Origin: JASLDZ01 sp964242895
GTDB lineage: Bacteria > Pseudomonadota > Alphaproteobacteria > Caulobacterales > Caulobacteraceae
Direction: 5' to 3'
DNA: 17,107 bases
NCBI GenBank assembly: GCA_964242895.1
Contig: CAXTBN010000059.1
Location: 1-17,107, forward strand
Part shown: positions 8,939-16,042 of the stretch, in pieces
Position numbering within the stretch: the first letter of the stretch is position 1
How the letters are laid out: each line of letters opens with the position of its first letter
Translations under genes and position numbers: made by a program
Notes under the pieces: model-generated
Database searches by the model: none
The model's input: the letters and a program-made list of their open reading frames with translations, nothing else
What the model was told of the DNA's origin: nothing

Positions 8939-10473
8939 CGCGGCGCGCCCTCGCCTCCCTGCTGGCGCTCACGACCGCCCTGGCCGGCTGCGTCGACCTC
9001 GCGCCGAAGTACGCGCGCCCCGTCAGCGCCGCGCCGAGCGCCGGCTTCCCGCAGGGCCTAGCCTATCCGCCCACGGCGGAGGGCCGCGCGTCCGACCTCG
9101 CCTGGCGCGACTTCGTGCGCGACGCGCGGCTGGCGCACGTCATCGCGCTCGCGCTCGACAACAACCGCGACCTGCGCACGGCGGTGATCGACATCCGCGA
9201 GTCGCGCGCCCTCTACCGCGTCCAGCGCGCCGACCTTTTCCCGACGCTGACCGGTGACCTGAGCTACGTGCGCGAGCACAGCCCGTCGGGCCTGTCGGGC
9301 GTGAGCGGCGTCGCCACGGGCGGGACCACCACCGCCGGCACGGGCTCCACCGTCGGCTCGGGCACGGCCACCACCGGCGGCGGCACGAGCACCGGCGCGG
9401 GAGTGGGCGGCGGGAGCGCGGCGAGCGCCTCCGGCGTCAGCGGCGACTTCAGCATCTACTCGGCCACCCTGGGCGTCAGCAGCTACGAGATCGACCTGTG
9501 GGGCCGGGTGCGCAACCTCTCCAAGCAGGCGTTCGAGCAGGTGCTCGCCGCCGAGGAGAACCAGCGCGCCGTCCGCATCAGCCTGATCAGCGAGGTGGTC
9601 ACCGACTGGTCGACCTACGCCGCCGACCTCCAGCGCGCGAACGTGGACGAGCAGACCGTCGCCGCCGACCAGCAGACGCTGGCGATCACCCAGGCGCGCT
9701 TCGACCGGGGGATCGCCTCCGAGCTGGACGTTCGCCAGGCGCAGACGGCGCTGGAGCAGGCGCGCACCGACCTCCTGGCTGCGACCACCCTGTACTCGCA
9801 GGACACCAACGCCCTGACGCTGCTGGTCGGCTCTCCCGTGCCGCCCGAGTTCCTGCCGACCGCGCAGGACGCCTTGCCGCCGACGCTGTCCGACGTTCCG
9901 ACGGGCCTCGCCTCCGCCGTGCTGCTCGACCGGCCGGACGTGTTGCAGGCCGAGCACCAGCTGAAGGGCTACAACGCCGACATCGGGGCCGCGCGCGCCG
10001 CCTTCTTCCCGACCGTGACCCTGACCAGCTCCGCCGGCGCGGAGAGCCTGGGCCTCAGCAGCCTGTTCAGCACGGCCGCGGGGACGTGGACGGTCGCGCC
10101 CGCCCTGTCGCTGCCGATCTTCGACTGGGGCCGCAACAAGGGCAATCTGCAGTACGTGAAGGCCGAGCGCGACGCGGCGGTCGCCAACTACGAGAAGACC
10201 GTCCAGACGGCCTTCCGCGAAACCGCGGATGCCCTGGCGCAGCGAGGCACCGCGGTGGCTCAGGTCGAATCGCAGGAGCGGCTCGTGGAGGCGGCCTCCG
10301 TGTCGCTGAAGCTGTCGCAGGCCCGCTACCGGACGGGGATCGACCCGTTCCTGACCACGCTCGACGCCCAGCGCACCCTGCTCACGGCGCAGCAGGGGCT
10401 GATCGCCGCGCGCCTGCAGCGCGCGACCAACCTCGTGACCCTCTACCGCGCGCTGGGCGGCGGGGTCCGCTGA
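8935..10473 (+). CDS. Outer-membrane efflux factor, NodT/OprM-type lipoprotein
   Basis: This protein forms the trimeric outer-membrane channel of the pump. The GTG start overlaps the permease stop by 4 bases. The 512-residue product begins MTRRALASLLALTTALAGC, with a lipobox at L16-A-G-C19. The two OMF repeats are visible: the first with HVIALALDNNRDLRTAVIDIRESRALYRVQRADLFPTL and SYEIDLWGRVRNLSKQAFEQVL, the second with RPDVLQAEHQLKGYNADIGAARAAFFPTVTL, LSLPIFDWGRNKGNLQYVKAERD and the SQARYRTGIDPFLTTLDAQRTLL helix. Between the first two barrel strands lies a loop of about 53 residues (118-170) made almost only of Gly, Thr, Ser, Ala and Val, with no charged or aromatic residue. It would sit outside the cell in the OprM fold. 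The gene ends 6 bp from the stop of the facing small ORF. Confidence 0.96.
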   Translation: MTRRALASLLALTTALAGCVDLAPKYARPVSAAPSAGFPQGLAYPPTAEGRASDLAWRDFVRDARLAHVIALALDNNRDLRTAVIDIRESRALYRVQRADLFPTLTGDLSYVREHSPSGLSGVSGVATGGTTTAGTGSTVGSGTATTGGGTSTGAGVGGGSAASASGVSGDFSIYSATLGVSSYEIDLWGRVRNLSKQAFEQVLAAEENQRAVRISLISEVVTDWSTYAADLQRANVDEQTVAADQQTLAITQARFDRGIASELDVRQAQTALEQARTDLLAATTLYSQDTNALTLLVGSPVPPEFLPTAQDALPPTLSDVPTGLASAVLLDRPDVLQAEHQLKGYNADIGAARAAFFPTVTLTSSAGAESLGLSSLFSTAAGTWTVAPALSLPIFDWGRNKGNLQYVKAERDAAVANYEKTVQTAFRETADALAQRGTAVAQVESQERLVEAASVSLKLSQARYRTGIDPFLTTLDAQRTLLTAQQGLIAARLQRATNLVTLYRALGGGVR

Positions 10474-10479
10474 CGCACG

Positions 10480-10587
10480 TCAGGCTCCGAGGAGCCTGAA
10501 GATGACGTCGACGACGAACTGAACCGCCGGGACCGCCAGGGCCATCACGCCCAGGAACACGCCCGTCACCGTCACCATCGGAACCAT
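10480..10587 (-). CDS. Predicted 35-residue single-pass membrane protein
   Basis: An ATG at 10587-10585 opens a 35-codon frame ending in TGA at 10482-10480. A near-perfect ribosome site, GAGGAGG (10600-10594), lies 6 bases upstream, better than that of most long genes here. The product starts MVPMVTVTGVFLGVMA and ends VVDVIFRLLGA. It is hydrophobic throughout, with only one acidic and one basic residue (D27, R31) near the C-terminus, consistent with one membrane helix. I do not recognise a family. The gene faces the efflux operon tail to tail, 6 bp from the outer-membrane factor stop. Small membrane partners of RND pumps are known (AcrZ, 49 residues, binds AcrB), but a link here is only inference. 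Confidence 0.7.
   Translation of the reverse strand: MVPMVTVTGVFLGVMALAVPAVQFVVDVIFRLLGA
10481..10498. terminator. Short hairpin between the efflux operon and the facing small ORF
   Basis: caggctc (10481-10487) pairs with gagcctg (10492-10498) around a cgag tetraloop. It lies 8 bp after the outer-membrane factor stop and inside the last codons of the facing small ORF. No T-tract follows on either strand, so termination is plausible but unproven. Confidence 0.4.
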
Positions 10588-10631
10588 GACACGCCTCCTC
10601 GCGGCGCCTCTGCTGGACGCCTGCAGATTAC

Positions 10632-10656
10632 AAGGCTGTCACGTAAGCTGAGTTCC
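10632..10656 (-). promoter_or_regulatory. Weak EcfG-like (general stress) promoter candidate for the 35-aa ORF
   Basis: On the minus strand GGAAC (10656-10652) is followed after 16 bp by CCTT (10635-10632). Alphaproteobacterial EcfG/SigT promoters read GGAAC-N16/17-CGTT, so the -10 matches at 3 of 4 positions. Transcription would start roughly 35-40 nt before the ORF. A good sigma-70 pair was not seen in the 103-bp gap between the aminotransferase stop and this ORF. Confidence 0.2.
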
Positions 10657-10690
10657 GGCAAGAGCGTCGAAACGCGCGCCGGTTTTCCGC

Positions 10691-11988
10691 CTAGCCGTTA
10701 GTTCGCCTCCGAGCTGCGAACCAGGGGCGCAGCCGCGCCAGCGCCTCCTCCACCTCCGGCGTGGAGACCGCGAAGCTGAAGCGCATGAAGCGGCGGCCGT
10801 CGACGGGATCGAAATCCACCCCCGGCGCGGTGGCCACCCCCGTGTCGCGCAGCAGCCGGCCGCAGAAGGCCAGGCTGTCGTCCGTGAGGCGGCCCACGTC
10901 GGCGTAGACGTAGAAGGCGCCGTCCGGCGGGGCGATGCGGTCGAGGCCGAGCTCGGGCAGCGCCTCCAGCAGGAGCGCGCGGTTGCGGCGGTAGGTGACG
11001 ATGTGCCCGTCCAGCTCCTCGCGGCTGTCCATCGCCGCCAAGCCGGCGTGCTGGGCCAGTGAGGGTGCGGTGAGGAACAGGTTGCCGACGCAGGCGCGGG
11101 CGCGGGGCAGCAGGTCCTCGGGCGCCACCACCCAGCCCAGCCGCCAGCCCGCCATGCTGTGGTACTTCGAAAAGCTGTTGATCACGATCGCGTCGGGCGC
11201 GGACGCCAGCATGGAGCGGACCGGGCCGACGTAGCTCAAGGCGGCGTAGATCTCGTCGGAGATGATGCGGATCCCCCGCGCGCGGCAGGTCGCCGCGATG
11301 GCGGCCGTCTCGGCCGGATCGATGACGGNNNNNNNNNNNNNNNNNNNNNNNNNNNNNNNNNNNNNNNNNNNNNNNNNNNNNNNNNNNNNNNNNNNNNNNN
11401 NNNNNNNNNNNNNNNNNNNNNNNNNNNNCCCCGCGCGCGGCAGGTCGCCGCGATGGCGGCCGTCTCGGCCGGATCGATGACGGTGCCCGTGGGGTTGGCG
11501 GGGCTGGCGACGATCACAGCGGCGGGCGGCGGATCCAGCGCCTCCAGCGCCGCGGCCGTGAGCTGGTAGCGCTCGGCCGGCCCGCAGCCGATCTCCACCG
11601 CCTCCAAGTGCAGGGCGCGCACCACGTTGCGGTAGGCCACGTAGCCCGGCCGCGCCATGGCGATCCGCGCACCGGGCGCGAAGCCGCTGGTCAGCGCCAC
11701 CACCAGCGCGGGCGAGGCGCCGCAGGTCAGGATCACCCGGTCCGGATCGACCTCCACGCCGTGGTCGTCGCGGTAGCTCCGCGCGATCCGCTCGCGCAGC
11801 GGCGCGCTCTCCCAGTAGCCCATGGCCTCGCGGTCGAGCACGCGATGCGCCTCGGCGATCGCGGCGCGCGGCGCGCCGGTGGAGGGCTGGCCGAACTCCA
11901 TGTGGATCACCGAGCGGCCCTCGGCCTTCATGGCGTGCGCCAGCCGGCTGATGGCGATGGCGTGGAAGGGTTCGACCTCGGCCGTCAC
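10691..11988 (-). CDS. PLP-dependent class I aminotransferase, split by an assembly gap
   Basis: This belongs to the fold-type I aspartate-aminotransferase superfamily, which moves amino groups between an amino acid and a 2-oxo acid. Removing the 100 N and one copy of the 55-bp duplicate (155 bp) joins the two halves in frame into 380 residues. Landmarks in that joined protein are CGASPALVVALTSGF (89-103), SPANPTG with N165, SDEIY with D193 and Y196, and the cofactor lysine K223 in NSFSKYHSMAGWRLGW. The GTG at 11988 is preferred because MTAEVEPFHAIAISRLAHAMKAEG matches the usual N-terminal helix; its ribosome site is weak. The stop is TAG at 10693-10691. The substrate cannot be assigned. It lies 71 bp after the nuclease gene on the same strand and may share its transcript. 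It is not a pseudogene. Confidence 0.93.
11274..11328. repeat. 55-bp exact duplicate, left copy at contig end
   Basis: These 55 bases, ending right at the N run, are identical to 11429-11483, which begins right after it. The match is exact and full length on both contig ends. This is the mark of two contigs that share an unmerged terminal k-mer, not a biological repeat. Confidence 0.9.
11329..11428. other. Scaffold gap of exactly 100 N
   Basis: The round 100-base length is the convention for a gap of unknown size. Because the flanks are the same 55 bases, the real gap is most likely minus 55 bp. The coding frame of the aminotransferase agrees with this. Confidence 0.97.
11429..11483. repeat. 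55-bp exact duplicate, right copy at contig start
   Basis: This is the second copy of 11274-11328. Both copies encode, on the minus strand, the same peptide VIDPAETAAIAATCRAR, which should occur once in the protein. Confidence 0.9.
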
Positions 11989-12059
11989 GTCGCGCGTCCC
12001 GTCCGGCGCGGGAGCGTCGCGCCGGGCGTCTCCAAGCGCACCGCCGGCGGCCTGTCCAC

Positions 12060-12998
12060 TCAGCGCAGGCCGACGAGCAACAGGCCGATGCGCCGCCCCG
12101 CCAGCGCCAGCCGCGCCTCCGCCGCCGGACGGGCCGCCTCCGCGTAGCCCGCCGGGAGCACGGGCGCGGTCTCCGGCCGCGTCCCGAGCGGGAAGGCCCC
12201 GCGCCGGTAGACGGTCGCCGCCGCGAGTTCCCGGCTCTCGGCCACCCAGCCCTGGAAGGCGCGCCAGGCGTCGCGGGGCGGCGGCTCGGCCCCGTCGTCG
12301 GGATGCGCGGCGGCGAGCTCCGCCTCCAGCGCCGCCGGGCTGCCGCGGCCGAGCCCCGCCGCGCCCGCCGCCGAGTCCCAGAACCAGTGCAGCTTCTGCG
12401 GCCGCGCGTCGGGCGCGGTGCGCACCCAGGCGGCGTTGCCGCCGCTGTCGGTGAGGGGGAAGCGGCCGTCCATCCACAGGGCCGCGTGCAGCGGCTGGTG
12501 CATGTCGCCGACGATGTGGAACACCCAGCACAGCGCCACCGCCCGGTCGCCCGGCGCGGCGCGGCGGTCGCGCGCGATCGCCAGCTGGCGGCGGAAGGCG
12601 CGCTCCGCACCCCCGAACGCCGGCGGCAGGACCCAGCGCATGGGGGAGACCACCTTCTGGCTGTAGTGCCAGCTGTCGCGGTCGTAGGACGTGCGGCGCA
12701 CGTCGTCGGACCAGCGGGCCATCAGCTCGAAGGTGCGCCGGTCGCGCGCGGGGCCGGCGAGGTCGCCGAGCGTCCGGTCGAAGCGCACGCGGTCGGGATG
12801 CGTCGCCATCAGCCGGATCACGACGGCGGCGGCGGCCGGGTCGCGCCGCTCCAGCGCGTCGTAGGCGAGGGCGCCCGTGGCCATGTGCCCGTCCGGCAGC
12901 CACGCCGCGGCGCGGCCGGCGAGCGCCGCGATGGCGAGGACGAGGACGGCGACGTGGTGCAAGCGCGGGCGCAGGCGGACGTCCCGGAGTGTCGGCAT
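12060..12998 (-). CDS. Exported S1/P1-family zinc-dependent nuclease
   Basis: S1/P1 nucleases cut single-stranded DNA and RNA, and some remove 3' phosphates, using three zinc ions. The 312-residue protein has a signal peptide of about 32 residues (hydrophobic VAVLVLAIAALAG, then RAAA) so that W33 becomes the mature N-terminus, as the family requires. All nine zinc ligands can be placed: W33, H38 (AWLPDGH), D98 (RWSDDVR), H111 (SWHYSQ), H161, D165 and H171 (FHIVGDMHQPLH), H204 and D208 (KLHWFWDS). The spacings H-x3-D-x5-H and H-x3-D equal those of P1 nuclease. The protein is therefore probably active and periplasmic or secreted, perhaps for nucleic-acid scavenging. The gene diverges from the GNAT gene. 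The ribosome site is weak. Confidence 0.94.
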   Translation of the reverse strand: MPTLRDVRLRPRLHHVAVLVLAIAALAGRAAAWLPDGHMATGALAYDALERRDPAAAAVVIRLMATHPDRVRFDRTLGDLAGPARDRRTFELMARWSDDVRRTSYDRDSWHYSQKVVSPMRWVLPPAFGGAERAFRRQLAIARDRRAAPGDRAVALCWVFHIVGDMHQPLHAALWMDGRFPLTDSGGNAAWVRTAPDARPQKLHWFWDSAAGAAGLGRGSPAALEAELAAAHPDDGAEPPPRDAWRAFQGWVAESRELAAATVYRRGAFPLGTRPETAPVLPAGYAEAARPAAEARLALAGRRIGLLLVGLR

Positions 12999-13077
12999 CC
13001 GGGTCGCCTAACGGAAGACCGCGGCGCCCGTAGGGCGTCCGGGCGTTGCGTCCGCGGCGGGGCGGAGGCGGGGCGGC

Positions 13078-13524
13078 GTGGCGGGTCGGTACGGGATGGA
13101 GATCCGCGGGGCGGACGCGGGCGACGCACCGGGCCTCGCCGCCTTGTCCGCGGCGGCTGGGCGGCCCGCCACGTCGGGCGACCTCGCGCGCCGGCTGGAG
13201 CGGCTGCACGCGGCGGGCGCGACGGTGCTGGTGGCGGTCGAATGGGGTCCGCCCGCCGGCGTCACGGTGGTGACGCACCGCCCCGCGCTGGACGCCGACG
13301 CGCCGACCGCTTCGCTCGACCTGCTGCTCGTCGCTCCGGACGACCGCCGCCGCGGTGTCGGCCGGCTGCTGCTCAAGGCCGCCGCGCAGGCCGCTCGGCA
13401 GGCGGGCGGCGTCGAGCTCGCCCTGGCGGCGGCCGACGACGGCGTCCACGCCTTTGCGCTGGCGTGCGGCTTCGTCGAGCGCGGCCCCGGCCTCGTCCGC
13501 CCGCTCCGCAAGCGCGGCGACTGA
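13078..13524 (+). CDS. GNAT-family N-acetyltransferase
   Basis: This 148-residue protein has one GNAT fold, which moves an acetyl group from acetyl-CoA to an amine. The N-terminus reads MEIRGADAGDAPGLAALSAAAG, a common GNAT opening. Motif A is clear (LDLLLVAPDDRRRGVGRLLL, residues 80-99), with the R-R-G-V-G pyrophosphate loop. Motif B is HAFALACGFVERG (124-136). The GTG at 13078 has GGAGG at 13064-13068, nine bases upstream. The ATG at 13096 would remove six residues and fits family N-termini equally well. The acceptor is unknown. The TGA stop lies in a palindrome shared with the facing selD stop, and the genes end 7 bp apart. Confidence 0.9.
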   Translation: MAGRYGMEIRGADAGDAPGLAALSAAAGRPATSGDLARRLERLHAAGATVLVAVEWGPPAGVTVVTHRPALDADAPTASLDLLLVAPDDRRRGVGRLLLKAAAQAARQAGGVELALAAADDGVHAFALACGFVERGPGLVRPLRKRGD

Positions 13525-13535
13525 GCCGGGCTCAG
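13521..13535. terminator. Palindrome holding both convergent stop codons
   Basis: ctgagcc (13521-13527) and ggctcag (13529-13535) are exact reverse complements around one base. The GNAT TGA (13522-13524) and the selD TGA (minus strand 13534-13532) sit in opposite arms. As RNA it would form a small hairpin (6 bp, 3-nt loop) and might act as a weak bidirectional terminator. Confidence 0.35.
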
Positions 13536-14584
13536 CGGCTCCGCAGCACGACCGGCGTCGCGGCCCGCGGCCGGACCTCCCCCACGCGCGCGGCCTCCGC
13601 GAAGCCCGCCGCGCGCACGCGGGCGAGCACGGCGTCCGCCTCGCCCGGAGCGACGGCAATCAGCAGGCCGCCGCTGGTCTGCGGATCGTACAGGAGGTCG
13701 TCCAGCCATTCGGGCAGCTCTCCGCCGCCCGCGACCCGGCCGGCGAAGCTGGCGCGGTTGCGGCCAGAGGCGCCCGTGCGCACCCCGGCCTGCGCCAGCT
13801 CGGCGGCGCCGGGCAGGAGCGGCGCCGCGGCCGCATCGAGCTCCACCGTGAGGCCTGCGCCCTCCGCGAGCTCCAGGGCGTGGCCGATCAGGCCGAAGCC
13901 GGTGACGTCGGTCACCGCGTGCACGCCCGCCACGCCCGCCAGCTCGCACCCGACGGTGTTGAGCCGCGTGGTGGTGTCGACCAGCGTGCGGTAGCCGTCC
14001 GCGTCCAGCCGCTCCGCCTTGAACGCCGCCGAGAGCACGCCGACGCCCAGCGGCTTGGTCAGGATCAGCGCGTCGCCCTCGCGCGCGCCGCGGTTGGTGA
14101 GCACCCGGTCGGGATGGACGAGGCCCAGGGCCACGAGCCCGTAGATCGGCTCCACGCTGTCGATCGAGTGCCCGCCGGCGACCGGGATCCCGGCCGCGGC
14201 GCAGACGGCGGCTCCGCCCTCCAGCACGCGCGCGATGGTCTCCACCGGCAGCACGTTGACCGGCATGCCCACGATCGCGAGCGCGAAGATCGGCGTCCCG
14301 CCCATGGCGTACACGTCGGAGAGGGCGTTGGTGGCGGCGATGCGCCCGAAGTCGAAGGGATCGTCGACCACGGGCATGAAGAAGTCGGTGGTCGCCACCA
14401 GCGCCTGCTCGGCGTTGAGCCGCCACACGGCCGCGTCGTCGCCCGTCTCCGTCCCGACCAGGAGGTCGGGGAAGGCGGCCGCGGCCGGGGTGCGGCGCAG
14501 GATGTCCTGCAGCACGGCGGGCGCGATCTTGCAGCCGCAGCCGCCGCCGTGGGCGAGGGAGGTCAGGCGGGGAACGTCGGTCAA
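13532..14584 (-). CDS. selD: Selenophosphate synthase (selenide, water dikinase)
   Basis: SelD turns selenide and ATP into selenophosphate, the selenium donor for selenocysteyl-tRNA and for 2-selenouridine in tRNA. The N-terminus carries the catalytic motif HGGGCGCKI with C16, C18 and K19, matching Cys17 and Lys20 of the E. coli enzyme. Both cysteine codons are TGC, so this is the Cys form and does not need selenocysteine for its own synthesis. Further marks are GDDAAVW, TTDFFMPVVDDPFDFGRIAATNALSDVYAMGG, GGHSID, VTDVTGFGLIGHA and YDPQTSGGLL. The TTG at 14584 gives 350 residues, close to the usual 347. An ATG at 14641 would add 19 residues and almost touch the selA start, so I prefer TTG. The gene diverges from selA-selB. 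Confidence 0.97.
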   Translation of the reverse strand: MTDVPRLTSLAHGGGCGCKIAPAVLQDILRRTPAAAAFPDLLVGTETGDDAAVWRLNAEQALVATTDFFMPVVDDPFDFGRIAATNALSDVYAMGGTPIFALAIVGMPVNVLPVETIARVLEGGAAVCAAAGIPVAGGHSIDSVEPIYGLVALGLVHPDRVLTNRGAREGDALILTKPLGVGVLSAAFKAERLDADGYRTLVDTTTRLNTVGCELAGVAGVHAVTDVTGFGLIGHALELAEGAGLTVELDAAAAPLLPGAAELAQAGVRTGASGRNRASFAGRVAGGGELPEWLDDLLYDPQTSGGLLIAVAPGEADAVLARVRAAGFAEAARVGEVRPRAATPVVLRSR

Positions 14585-14631
14585 GGTCTCTGCGGCTCCG
14601 GAAGGGCGGCGCGCGAGGCCGCGGGTGCGGC

Positions 14632-14637
14632 TATAAC
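14632..14637 (+). promoter_or_regulatory. Candidate -10 element for selA
   Basis: TATAAC is the only AT-rich hexamer in the 60-bp space between the selD and selA starts. Transcription would start near 14644-14645, on the selA GTG itself, giving a leaderless message. No convincing -35 was seen 16-18 bp upstream. No Shine-Dalgarno precedes selA, which fits leaderless translation. Confidence 0.35.
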
Positions 14638-14644
14638 GCATCCC

Positions 14645-16042
14645 GTGGACGCCCGACCCGACCGCCGCGCGTATCGCGACCTGCCCCAGCTGCAGCGGCT
14701 GCTGGAGGGCGCGGCCGCGACGCAGCTGGTGGTGGCGCACGGGCACGCCGCGCTGGTGGCCGCGCTGCGCCGCGCGTTGGACGGCGCGCGCGAGGCGATC
14801 GGGCGCGGTGCGGCGGCCGCCTCGCCGGGCGAGCTCCTGTCCGCCGCGGCCGCCGAGCTGCGCGCCGCACGGCCGGCGCTGCGGCCGGTGATCAACGCCA
14901 CCGGGATCGTGCTGCACACCAACCTGGGCCGCGCTCCCCTGCCCGCGGCGGCCGTTGAGGCGGTGGTCGCCGTCGCGCGGGGCTACTCCAACCTGGAGTT
15001 CGACCTCGACGCCGGCGCGCGAGGCCGGCGCACCGCGGGCGTGGAGCCGCTGCTGCGCGAGCTGACGGGCGCGCCGGCCGCCTTCGCCGTCAACAACGCG
15101 GCGGCCGCCGTGCTGCTGGCCCTGAGCGCGCACGCGGGCGGGGGCGGCGAGGTGATCGTCTCCCGCGGCGAGCTGGTCGAGATCGGCGGCGGTTTCCGCA
15201 TACCGGAGGTGATCGCTCAGGGCGGAGCCAGGCTGGTGGAGGTCGGAAGCACCAACCGCACGCGCATCGCCGACTACGCCGCCGCCGTGACCGAGCGCAC
15301 GCGCGTGCTGCTCAAGGTGCACCCCAGCAACTACCGCGTGACCGGCTTCACGCAGGAGGCGTCCCTCGACGAGCTGGCCGGCCTGGCGCGGGAGCGCGGC
15401 CTCGTCCTGATGCACGACCTGGGCTCGGGCGCACTGACCGACCCCGCCGCCTTCGGCCGCCGGCACGAGCCCACGGTGCGCGCCTCGCTGGAGGCGGGGT
15501 GCGACCTGGTCGCCTTCAGCGGCGACAAGCTCATGGGCGGCCCGCAGGCGGGGCTGCTGGTCGGGACGGAGGTGGCCGTGGCCCCGCTCCGCCGTCACCC
15601 GCTCGCGCGCGCCGTGCGCTGCGACAAGCTCACGCTCGCGGCGCTGGAGGCGACGCTGCGCCTGCACCGCGATCCCGCGGGCGCTGCGCGCGAGGTCCCC
15701 GTCCTGCGCATGCTCGCCCAGACGCCCGCCGAGCTGCAGGCCCGCGCGGAGCGCCTGCTCGCCCTCCTTCCGCCGAGCCTGGACGCGGCGGTCGAAGCCT
15801 CCACCGCCTACGCCGGAGGCGGTGCCCTGCCCGGCGAGGCCGTGGAGAGCCGCGTGGTGACGCTGGCCGCCGCCGATGGTGCGGACACCCTGGCCGCCCG
15901 CCTGCGTGCGGGCGACCCGCCGGTGGTGGCGCGCGTGGCGCACGGGCGCGTGGTGCTGGACCTGCTCACCGTGTCTGAGGACGAGCTTCCGGCCCTCTCC
16001 GCGGCCGTGCGGGCGGCGGGCGGCGACGCGGGGAGCGCGTGA
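14645..16042 (+). CDS. selA: L-seryl-tRNA(Sec) selenium transferase
   Basis: SelA is a decameric PLP enzyme that converts Ser-tRNA(Sec) to Sec-tRNA(Sec) with selenophosphate. The 465-residue length fits the family (E. coli 463). The cofactor lysine is K295 in AFSGDKLMGGPQAG, the same number as in E. coli. Other landmarks are PVINATGIVLHTNLGRAPLP, GYSNLEFDLDAGARGRR, VNNAAAAVLLAL, SRGELVEIGGGFRIPEVI, VGSTNRTRIADY, KVHPSNYRVTGFTQEASL and the H-D-L-G-S-G motif. The GTG at 14645 starts a typical N-terminal helical region (YRDLPQLQRLLE). The stop overlaps the selB GTG start by 4 bases, so the two are translationally coupled. Confidence 0.98.
   Translation: MDARPDRRAYRDLPQLQRLLEGAAATQLVVAHGHAALVAALRRALDGAREAIGRGAAAASPGELLSAAAAELRAARPALRPVINATGIVLHTNLGRAPLPAAAVEAVVAVARGYSNLEFDLDAGARGRRTAGVEPLLRELTGAPAAFAVNNAAAAVLLALSAHAGGGGEVIVSRGELVEIGGGFRIPEVIAQGGARLVEVGSTNRTRIADYAAAVTERTRVLLKVHPSNYRVTGFTQEASLDELAGLARERGLVLMHDLGSGALTDPAAFGRRHEPTVRASLEAGCDLVAFSGDKLMGGPQAGLLVGTEVAVAPLRRHPLARAVRCDKLTLAALEATLRLHRDPAGAAREVPVLRMLAQTPAELQARAERLLALLPPSLDAAVEASTAYAGGGALPGEAVESRVVTLAAADGADTLAARLRAGDPPVVARVAHGRVVLDLLTVSEDELPALSAAVRAAGGDAGSA

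Noticed and set aside
11274..11483. 55-bp direct repeat as a mobile-element target or biological repeat
   Set aside because: The copies end exactly at the two sides of a 100-N gap, and one copy is enough to give a normal protein, so it is an assembly overlap.
14524..14554. SelD as a selenoprotein
   Set aside because: The catalytic position codon is TGC (Cys), not TGA.
13355..14644. Upstream extension of the selA frame across selD
   Set aside because: The frame is open only because it is antisense to selD. SelA homology starts at 14645 and the 465-residue product has the normal length.
14642..15943. Long minus-strand extension of the selD frame across selA
   Set aside because: Homology to SelD begins only near 14584. 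The upstream part is low-information antisense sequence of selA.
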